A DNA stretch of 23,493 nucleotides from Bermanella sp049115935. Lineage in GTDB: Bacteria; Pseudomonadota; Gammaproteobacteria; Pseudomonadales; Oceanobacteraceae. The notes below the pieces were generated by a model. That model searched no databases and was not told the origin of the DNA. It saw only the letters and a list, made by a program, of their open reading frames with translations. The DNA lies in assembly GCA_049115935.1 (NCBI GenBank), contig JAGDZK010000058.1, positions 1 through 23,493 of the forward strand, written 5' to 3'. Positions 6,342-13,900 of the stretch are shown here, piece after piece (the first letter of the stretch is position 1; each line of letters starts with the position of its first letter). The position numbers were made by a program, and so were the translations under genes.

Positions 6342-7407
6342 TAGAAATATCCTTTTGAAAATTGTGAGCGGCCTGCATAAACCCACGTGCTAAGTGTTGC
6401 CAAGTTTCACGGCTATTATTTGGCAAACCAATACGAATGCCCTTTTGATTATCCAATAATCGAGTGTAAATACCCTGCTTGCACAAACAGTGATGCAGGG
6501 TTAATGATTCCATTGTGCTATCTAAAAAAAGGGTTACAAAAAAATCCGTATGATTGATGGTAACGGGAATCTTTAAGTGTTTAAGCAATGATTGTTCACA
6601 GGTGGCTAGCAATGTTTGGCTTTGTTTTTTTAAGCCTGCTTGTGTGTGTTCAATCCATTGTTTATCTTGCAGAGCCTTTTTAGCAATAAAACGTGCAGGA
6701 TGATTTAGCGCCCAAGGGCTTAACATTTGTTTGCTAACTTGTAGCACCTTATCATTGGCAATGATGGCCCCCACTCGTAAGCCGGCCAATCCAAAAAACT
6801 TGCCTAATGAGCGCAACACAATCACATTTTCTTCCCGATTGTGAATCACACTGTTGTGTGGTCGTGAATCAACAAAGGCTTCATCCACAATTAACCAGGC
6901 CGATTGCTGTTGCAATTGCTGCGCAATTTTCACAACTCCCTCAGCTGGTACTAAGTGCGTACTGGGGTTGTTAGGATTAATTAACACACACACTTGGCAA
7001 GTTTGTAATTGCGTCACACTGGGTAGATCATCATAAAATTCAATCTGCGCACCCAATGCGCGCCAAGCACGTTCATGCTCGCTATAACCTAATTGTGGCA
7101 GCAAAACTTTTTTTATGGGCGTAACAAGATTGTGTAACACGGCGGGTAAATATTGAATCGCCCAACTTGAACCTGGCACCATTAAAATCTGATCACTACC
7201 ATAGTAATCGCAGGCGACTTGTTGCAGGCCATCATCGTCGCTGGGTAAATCACGAAAAACAGAATCTGGGATGCGAACCTGCGGATAGCCATTAGGGTTG
7301 ATACCCGTACTTAAATCCAGCCATTGGTTTTTTGCGATTGCATAGTGTTGTGCGTAAACATCCAGTTGCCCACCATGTAGCGGGTGCATCGGCAGTGGCG
7401 TATTCAT
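6328..7407 (-). CDS. cobC: L-threonine-O-3-phosphate decarboxylase (PLP enzyme)
   Basis: A 359-aa aminotransferase-fold enzyme. It decarboxylates L-threonine phosphate to (R)-1-amino-2-propanol phosphate, the linker that CbiB attaches to the corrin ring. Naming follows the Pseudomonas denitrificans system; the Salmonella name is cobD. Visible class I/II features are HGGQLDVYA at the N-terminus, DLSTGINPNG (about 31-40), the substrate-binding NPNNP (144-148), DEAF (175-178) and the PLP lysine K203 in RSLGKFFGLAGLRVGAI. I give the ATG at 7407. A TTG at 7413 in the same frame would overlap the btuC stop codon. Ribosome binding is weak for both, fitting translation coupled to btuC. A histidinol-phosphate aminotransferase (HisC) is the paralogue to exclude; the context argues strongly for the cobalamin enzyme. 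Confidence 0.92.
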   Translation of the reverse strand: MNTPLPMHPLHGGQLDVYAQHYAIAKNQWLDLSTGINPNGYPQVRIPDSVFRDLPSDDDGLQQVACDYYGSDQILMVPGSSWAIQYLPAVLHNLVTPIKKVLLPQLGYSEHERAWRALGAQIEFYDDLPSVTQLQTCQVCVLINPNNPSTHLVPAEGVVKIAQQLQQQSAWLIVDEAFVDSRPHNSVIHNREENVIVLRSLGKFFGLAGLRVGAIIANDKVLQVSKQMLSPWALNHPARFIAKKALQDKQWIEHTQAGLKKQSQTLLATCEQSLLKHLKIPVTINHTDFFVTLFLDSTMESLTLHHCLCKQGIYTRLLDNQKGIRIGLPNNSRETWQHLARGFMQAAHNFQKDISNVYA

Positions 7408-7409
7408 AT

Positions 7410-8429
7410 TCAAGAATCAATCCAAGAACGTTTACGCAGTACCAATAAAAAGAACACACTACCAATGGCTGCGGTGATTACACCAATGGGCAATTCGTTA
7501 TTGGCCACTAAAGAGCGCGCTAATACATCTACCCACACCATGAACACACCACCAAATAGCACACAGGCTAATAACACGTATTGCTGGTGAGACTGCAATA
7601 AACGCCGAACAATATGGGGAATCATCAAACCCACAAAGCCAATACCACCGGTATTTGCAACCAGGGTTGCGGTCAATAACGAACTTAACAACAACATACC
7701 CATACGCAAACGTGTGACATTAACCCCTAGGGTTTTTGCGGTTTCATCACCTGCCAGTACCGCTTTTAATGCCCGCGAATACCCCAAAAACAAAATCAAA
7801 CAGCTAATGATCACCACACTGGGCACCCATAAATTATCCCAGTTGGCGCGAGTAAAACTGCCCAATGTCCAAAATAATAATGAAGCCGCAGCTTCTGGGT
7901 CGGATGCATACAATACTAAACTTGTGCCCGCACTAAACATAAACGAAGCTGCCACACCGGCTAATAACATGCGCTCAATTTGCACGCCACGCCCAGCTAA
8001 ACTTAATACAATTAATACCGAAAGCGCCGCGCCAATAAACGCACCTGTGGTAATGCTCATTTGCCCAACCGCCCAGCCAGCGCCACCACCTATGGAGGCA
8101 ATTACCAACACCGCACCAAACGATGCACCGGATGCAATGCCAAATAAATAAGGATCTGCTAATGGGTTACGTGTCACGGTTTGTAAAACCGCACCGGCTA
8201 ATGACAAACCCGCGCCAGTTAAAAACGCAAGAATCAAACGAGGAATACGCAGTTCAAGAATGATGCGCTGTTTAATGTCAGAGACATCTGTATCGGCCCC
8301 TACTAAGTTAAACAACACAGATAACACATCACCACTTGAGATATTAGCCGCGCCAAAACTCACCGCCATAACGGCGCTGAGCAATAAAATAAATACGGCA
8401 ATGACACTATAACTAAATACTTTAAACAT
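7410..8429 (-). CDS. btuC: Corrinoid ABC transporter permease (FecCD/BtuC family)
   Basis: A 339-aa polytopic inner-membrane permease, from the ATG at 8429 (MFKVFSYSVIAVF). A frame extension to 8504 would lie inside btuD and is unlikely. Family signatures are ELRIPRLILAFLTGAGLSLAGAVLQTVTRNPLADPYLFGI near residues 60-95, and GFVGLMIPHIVRRL, the cytoplasmic loop that contacts the ATPase, about two thirds along. About ten hydrophobic helices are visible, as in BtuC and other class II importers. The start overlaps the btuD stop by 8 bases. FecCD permeases serve siderophores and haem as well as B12; substrate is assigned from the operon and riboswitch. Confidence 0.93.
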   Translation of the reverse strand: MFKVFSYSVIAVFILLLSAVMAVSFGAANISSGDVLSVLFNLVGADTDVSDIKQRIILELRIPRLILAFLTGAGLSLAGAVLQTVTRNPLADPYLFGIASGASFGAVLVIASIGGGAGWAVGQMSITTGAFIGAALSVLIVLSLAGRGVQIERMLLAGVAASFMFSAGTSLVLYASDPEAAASLLFWTLGSFTRANWDNLWVPSVVIISCLILFLGYSRALKAVLAGDETAKTLGVNVTRLRMGMLLLSSLLTATLVANTGGIGFVGLMIPHIVRRLLQSHQQYVLLACVLFGGVFMVWVDVLARSLVANNELPIGVITAAIGSVFFLLVLRKRSWIDS

Positions 8430-9192
8430 GATATTGATACGTAATTCTAGGGTGACTATTAACAGGGTGTGCATCCACAATAGCTTGGGTGCGAAACACA
8501 TCATTAATTAAGGTTTGTGTTAATACTTGTGAAGGTGTGCCACTGGCCACCAGCTTGCCTTTATCTAACACTAAAATATGATCACAAAACGCTGCGGCTA
8601 AATTCAAATCATGAAACGAAGCTAGAATGGTTTTATTTAACGATTTTACTTTGGCCATCATATCGGTTTGATAATGCACGTCTAAATGATTGGTGGGCTC
8701 GTCCATGATAACCAGTTCAGTATTTTGTGCTAATGCGCGGGCAAGCATCACCCGTTGTTTTTCCCCACCCGACAATAATTGAAAGGGCGTGTGTTTTAGC
8801 TCTGCTATATCCATTTGCTGCATAACCGCATTAATGGTGGCTACATCCTGTGCGTCATCCCATTGAAACAAGCTTTTATGGGGGGTTAAACCTTGTGAAA
8901 CCACGTCACGTACAGTTAACCCTAAGTGGTCACTGTGCTCTTGCAAAATCACCGACATTTTTTTTGCGTTTTCTTTTGCTGATAACTGCCAGACATCTTG
9001 TTGCTCAAATAAAACCTGTCCCGTACTTGGTACGTTTACTCGATACAAACAACGCATCAGACTCGATTTACCCGCACCATTAGGGCCAATCAAGCCCACA
9101 AACTGCCCTTTTTTAATAGTAAAATTTACGTCTTCAACAATGGCTTTTGTGTTCACATGCCAGCTGAGATTTTGCGCGGTTAATAAAGCCAT
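8422..9192 (-). CDS. btuD: Corrinoid ABC transporter ATP-binding protein
   Basis: A 256-aa cytoplasmic ATPase that drives the BtuC permease. All motifs are intact: Walker A GPNGAGKS (36-43), Q-loop glutamine Q84, signature LSGGEKQ (140-146), Walker B LVIMDEP (160-166), D-loop HLD (169-171) and switch histidine H194. The length and the N-terminal LTAQNLSW pattern fit the FepC/BtuD class. The start codon lies inside the end of cbiB (overlap 9180-9192) and the end overlaps btuC, so the three are translationally linked. Motifs prove an ABC importer ATPase; corrinoid specificity is from context. Confidence 0.94.
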   Translation of the reverse strand: MALLTAQNLSWHVNTKAIVEDVNFTIKKGQFVGLIGPNGAGKSSLMRCLYRVNVPSTGQVLFEQQDVWQLSAKENAKKMSVILQEHSDHLGLTVRDVVSQGLTPHKSLFQWDDAQDVATINAVMQQMDIAELKHTPFQLLSGGEKQRVMLARALAQNTELVIMDEPTNHLDVHYQTDMMAKVKSLNKTILASFHDLNLAAAFCDHILVLDKGKLVASGTPSQVLTQTLINDVFRTQAIVDAHPVNSHPRITYQYHV

Positions 9193-10133
9193 GTTACGGC
9201 GCCTACTGCGATTAAAATAAACATCAAAACACCTATGCTTTGATACATTAACTCAATGGATTGTTGGATATGTGTGACATTTGCTGCGCCACCGTCACCT
9301 AAACAAGGTCGCGATTTTAACACACCCTGATAAACAGCAGGGCCACCTAAACGTACGTTCAATGCAAATGCCCCAGCGGCCATAACCGGCCCAGCATTGG
9401 GGCTGTACCAACTTTTGGCCCATGCATAAATACGCCCTATTCCATTGACGTTTCCTTTTACTAGGCTCACCAATACAAATAACACCACTGTCAGTCTAGC
9501 ACTGGGCCAACCCATTACATCATCAGCCCGTGCACTGAATTTACCAAAATACTCATAACGGGCATTGCGATAACCCCACATGGCATCCAATGTATTGGCT
9601 AAGCGAAATACAATCACACCCGCCACACCCAATATTAAAAACCAAAAAATAGGGGCGATGACCGCATCGTGTGTATTTTCAGTCATGGTTTCTACTGTGG
9701 CACAACTGATTTGTGTTTCATTTAAGCCTTGAGTATCTCGGCTCACAATCCTGCTTAATTGCTGTTGTGCATCTTCCATATCTTGATGCATTAACCCAAC
9801 TGCAACCGCTTGGCCATGTTCAGCAAGACTGCGCGCACCAATAGCAAAATAAACCACCACCACGGCAAAAGGTATTTGCAAAAATTTAGGGCAGATAAAA
9901 TAAACAGCGAATACAACGCCGCTTGGTATGAGTACACTAACACACCAACACAAAGCCCCTCGCATCAACATGCTTTGATTGCCCGTGTCTTTTTTAGGGT
10001 AAAACACCGCTTCACTGCGTAAAGCAAAATTGCCAAATAAAATTAAAGGATGATGACGTTTAACTTCACCCAGCACACAGTCCATTACAAGAGCCGCTAT
10101 CACAATTAAGATGCTTTCAACTAAAAAAGGCAT
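9180..10133 (-). CDS. cbiB: Adenosylcobinamide-phosphate synthase
   Basis: A 317-aa inner-membrane enzyme (CobD in P. denitrificans naming). It amidates the propionate side chain of adenosylcobyric acid with aminopropanol phosphate, the product of the CobC enzyme encoded two genes further on. Diagnostic stretches are MDCVLGEVKRHHPLILFG near the N-terminus, ETMTENTHDAVIAPIFWF (about 149-166), RLANTLDAMWGYRNARYEYFG (about 177-197), and SARADDVMGWPSARLT. Several hydrophobic helices are visible, with one at each end. The start is 7 bases after the DUF2149 stop, with a weak ribosome binding site. Together with cobC and cobO this gives three of the late assembly steps; cobU/cobP, cobS and cobT are not in view. 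Confidence 0.95.
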   Translation of the reverse strand: MPFLVESILIVIAALVMDCVLGEVKRHHPLILFGNFALRSEAVFYPKKDTGNQSMLMRGALCWCVSVLIPSGVVFAVYFICPKFLQIPFAVVVVYFAIGARSLAEHGQAVAVGLMHQDMEDAQQQLSRIVSRDTQGLNETQISCATVETMTENTHDAVIAPIFWFLILGVAGVIVFRLANTLDAMWGYRNARYEYFGKFSARADDVMGWPSARLTVVLFVLVSLVKGNVNGIGRIYAWAKSWYSPNAGPVMAAGAFALNVRLGGPAVYQGVLKSRPCLGDGGAANVTHIQQSIELMYQSIGVLMFILIAVGAVTWLY

Positions 10134-10140
10134 GAGTCTA

Positions 10141-10518
10141 TTATTGGCCTATTAAAATAAGTTTGCCGGTTTCTGGGTCTTTATACACAGTACCCAATGA
10201 CTGCATACCCGAGTCCGCACCGTCGAGCTGCTGTTGAATGTGTGGGGGAATCTCTAGTAGTTCTTTCCCCTGCTGAATATCTACCGTTTTTTTAACATTA
10301 AAATGTGATTGTAAATCATTACTTTGTGATAACAGCGCCACCATTAAACCCAAGGCAAATACCAACATAACATCCATGATATTGGCAAACCCAGCTAATG
10401 GATCTTGGTCTTGACTATGAAAACGTGATGACTCCCACGGCCGCTTTGATTTTTTAGTTTCAATAAACACCGTTTCATCATTTTGCTGTAGCGGTTTAGC
10501 CGAGTGAATGTTGTGCAT
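10141..10518 (-). CDS. DUF2149 family protein, ExbD/MotB-like single-pass membrane protein
   Basis: A 125-aa protein matching the DUF2149 family. The N-terminal 40 residues are hydrophilic. One helix follows at about 44-64 (GFANIMDVMLVFALGLMVALL), preceded by DPLAG and carrying an aspartate (D49) at its start, as in ExbD, TolR and MotB, where that residue takes part in proton passage. The rest (about 60 aa) should be periplasmic and ends DPETGKLILIGQ. Its neighbours are an ExbB-like channel protein and a periplasmic CobN-like chelatase, a trio known from CobN/HmuS loci elsewhere. I infer that it is the plug or coupling subunit of a small proton-driven motor. Its start overlaps the ExbB-like stop by one base. 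Confidence 0.8.
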   Translation of the reverse strand: MHNIHSAKPLQQNDETVFIETKKSKRPWESSRFHSQDQDPLAGFANIMDVMLVFALGLMVALLSQSNDLQSHFNVKKTVDIQQGKELLEIPPHIQQQLDGADSGMQSLGTVYKDPETGKLILIGQ

Positions 10519-10952
10519 TACGCCCCCACTTGATCAAGTGCTTGCTCATACCAGCGACGACGAAACCGCCCTAATACAAACGCCCCTAAACCGATTAACA
10601 AACCAATCACCGTAGTATCAAACGCAATGCTAATGGCAGTGGATAATTGAGATAAATCCCCTTGGCTCATGGCGGTTAAACCTGGGCCGAGCGGAATAAG
10701 TGTGCCCATTAATCCTAAAATTGGGCCGCTGCGCGTCAGCATATCCACACGATCAATGCGAATCGTCGCGTAATGACTTAACGCTTGTTCACCTTGTTGC
10801 TGCAAGCGCAATAAACCACCCCACTTTTCCGACAAGCTAGCGCCTACTTCCCATAACAAAACCGCCAAGCAAAAAAACAGTGCTAGTATCACAGGCAATA
10901 ATAAAATATTTACAAACTGGTGAATCAAACCAAACGCCATTCCTTCAAACAT
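10518..10952 (-). CDS. MotA/TolQ/ExbB-type proton channel protein
   Basis: A 144-aa inner-membrane protein, short compared with ExbB (about 240 aa). It has helices at about 13-37, 71-92 and 105-130. The family core is clear: RSGPILGLMGTLIPLGPGLTAMSQGD followed by LSTAISIAFDTTVIGLLIGLGAFVLGRFRRRWY, with a threonine pair in the third helix at the usual proton-path position. Such proteins form a pentameric channel around an ExbD/TolR-like dimer and use proton motive force to act on a periplasmic partner. Here the partners should be the DUF2149 protein and the CobN-like chelatase, whose stop codon is one base before this start. It is unlikely to be the general TonB energiser, given size and context. 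Confidence 0.88.
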   Translation of the reverse strand: MFEGMAFGLIHQFVNILLLPVILALFFCLAVLLWEVGASLSEKWGGLLRLQQQGEQALSHYATIRIDRVDMLTRSGPILGLMGTLIPLGPGLTAMSQGDLSQLSTAISIAFDTTVIGLLIGLGAFVLGRFRRRWYEQALDQVGA

Positions 10953-10953
10953 A

Positions 10954-13900
10954 CTATGCCTTTTGCTTCATGTTATTCAACGTCATCATGCGCTGTCGCA
11001 CAAATCCAGCGAGTACCACCATCAAAAAAGCCCACAAAATAAACCAAACAACCTGTGTGGTGATATTCGTCTGCTGACTATCTTGGCTTATCTGTTTTGT
11101 GTTTTTGCTGTTTTGTGAACGGTGTACTTGCCCATCGGTTAATTCAATTTCTGTTAGGGTATGCAATTCATTGTTTTGTTTTTTTGGCTGCTCTATTAAT
11201 TGTGTGAGTTGCTGCCACTGCGTTTCACTTAATGCGTCTTTTAACCAAGGCAACATAGGATGATCTGGGCGAGTATGACCGCTGCCTGGTAAGCCGTGTT
11301 TATTAACAATGTTGACAAATTCTTGTGCAAGCTGCTGTTTGGTTTTGGCATCCGCTTGCCAAAATCCTTTTTGGATGGCCACCAACATAATGGCCAACAT
11401 ATTACTTTTTACATGCACGTTATGGCCTTGTAATAAAAAGCGATCTAAACCCAATTCATATCGATCATCAAGGTAAACACTTTTTACTTCTTGCCATACC
11501 CAGTCATCTACAATGGCAGGATTAGTTACTTGCCAACCCCAAAGGTATTCTAAAAATTCACTGCCCATGGTACGTGCACCGGCGTACTCATGTGCCATCA
11601 AACCTTTTAGCCACTCTGGGTTTAAAAAACGGCCGCGCAATTCTTGTTTTAACGCGACATTTAAAGGCTGCATGGTGACACGATTTTGATCTGCGTGATT
11701 CAACACATAATTGTTTGGTGTCTGTCCGGTTAAGGTTTCAATCGCTAAACTCAAGCCACCAAAATAATCAAACGCATCATTGTTATCACTTAATCCGTAT
11801 AAATTACTACTACGCCCTAAATAAGAATTTTCAATATTCGCAATATTACGTTTGAATAAATCCTGCATGGGCTGGCCAAACATTTTTTCACTATAAGCGT
11901 TACCCATACGGCGCATATACACATTTGCCAATTCGGAGCGCGCTTGCCATGAGCCACTGCGTTCAACTAAACGATTAATACCAGCACCATAACTGCCAGG
12001 ACTTGCACCAAACACTCGCAAGCTTGCCATAGTGCCTGCTTGTTTGGCGTCAACATTATTGGCTAATAACACCTGCGCTTGTTGCACCCAGTGAAACGCC
12101 ACTTGGTTTTGCTCAAGCGTTTCGTTGCCCATAGTCATTGTTTCAAGTGGCGCCAATGCACTGGATAACGCTAGGGTTAAGGCTGGGTATTTTTCAATAA
12201 TGGTATTTCCTGCCGCACTTAATGCGAATAATACGGCATCATTAATTAGCCACATTTGTTTGGCATATAAATCACGGAACAAACCAGAACTGGTAAACAC
12301 GGTATTACGCCGCACGCGTTGATTAGCCAGTGGTAATAACGTCAAAGATTTTACTAAGCCGCGACTATTCCAGACAGGTTTTACACCCAACATATCTAAC
12401 CCAAACGCAATCATAACCCCTTCATCACGTACCACATCCGAGGCCCATAATACGACGGCTTCATTTTTATCTTGTGTTTGCGAATTTTGTTTACGCGCAT
12501 CCTGTGCCATTTTTTCACCAAGCTCCCATGCGGTTGGGCTAGGAATTAAACTACTATCTAACGCATAAAAATTTCGTCCAGTTGGCAAACTGTCAGCGCT
12601 ACGAATTGGATCATTACCAGCACCGGGTGCAACAAACCCTCCTTGCAAAGCATTTAACAAACTAATACGTTCCGCTTTAGGTGATGCGATGAGCTGCGCT
12701 TGCCATTCTTGTTTTTGCTGCTGATTCTCTGGAGCCATGGAACTCAACATCATATCAATAGCTTTTGGCTCCCAAGGCTTGGCAAATATATGTAAACCCA
12801 ACGGCATGAATCGTTCTTGAAGGTCCGTTAAGTAATGCCCCACTTCATGCACAAACATATCGTCGTCTACGTCATCAAACCCAATACCCATCACCGCCAA
12901 CTCCGCAGACATGGCTTGCTCTAGCTCTTGTTTTAACTCTAGGCGATCAACTTTTTCACGAATTTTTTTCACGAGCTTAGTTTTAAGTGCCGCTTGGTTA
13001 CTGTCGTGATTGGCCTCAAAACTTTCAATAAGTTGGCGTAGCTGCAGCAGCTCATCATACAGAGGTGTGCTCGCTAGCGGCGGTGTTAAATGATCAACCA
13101 TAACCGCAAGCCCTCTACGTTTAGCTTGGATACCTTCACCAACTCCATCAACTATGTAAGGGTAAATACCAGGAATATCTTGTGCAATCACACGGGAATA
13201 ATCGTCTTCCATCACACCCACAGAACGTCTGGGCAAAAACTCATAAGTCGAATGACGGCCCAGGTGCACAATGGCATCGGCACGAAACTGATCACGTAAA
13301 TAATGATAAAACGCTAAGTATTGATGGGGAGGAGGAAACGCTAAATTAGCATGTAATAATTCTTCATCTATTTCCCAGCCACGTGGTGGTTGCGGTCCAA
13401 TAAACACATTACCAAATTGCAAACCGGGAATGAGCAATTCATCATCTAAAACCATGACATCACCCGGTACCTGCCCCCAACCACGCAAGCCTTCAATGCC
13501 TGTTTTCACAATCGCTTCAACCAATTTTTCTGCAACAACCCAAGCATGTTTATCCCCTTTAAATGCCAAATGATATTGCTGCTCTAAATCAGTCAGTAAT
13601 GCTAATGCGCGTTTGCGCGCGGGGTGATTAATCCCTTCTAACAAGTGATGTACTTCTTCTAAGCTGTGCTCAAGACGTTGTGTTGCGAATGATATTTCGC
13701 CCTGCTCTATCGCATGCTGCAAGGTAATGTGCAAATAACCAAAGGGGCCTTGTGTCATTTCTTGTTGAATAACAGACGGTAACGTTTTGAAATATTTTGA
13801 ATAGTCATCTCGACTCATGGTGTGAATTTTATCTTTCATCACCATGAGTGCATCACGATTATTGGGTAAATTAACGCCCTGTGCTTGCATCAAATCTAAC

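Noticed and set aside
6342..6386. Longer N-terminus for BtuF starting at 6386
   Set aside because: The extra 15 residues lie inside cobC and precede the ribosome binding site at about 6350-6354. The signal peptide is complete from 6341.
7714..8151. 145-aa open frame opposite btuC
   Set aside because: It is antisense to a well-supported permease gene. Its Ala/Pro/Asn-rich composition is what the reverse strand of membrane-protein codons gives. No ribosome binding site or family match.
8430..8504. Longer N-terminus for BtuC starting at 8504
   Set aside because: These residues lie in the btuD coding region. The ATG at 8429 overlapping the btuD stop is the usual coupled start, and it begins just before the first membrane helix.
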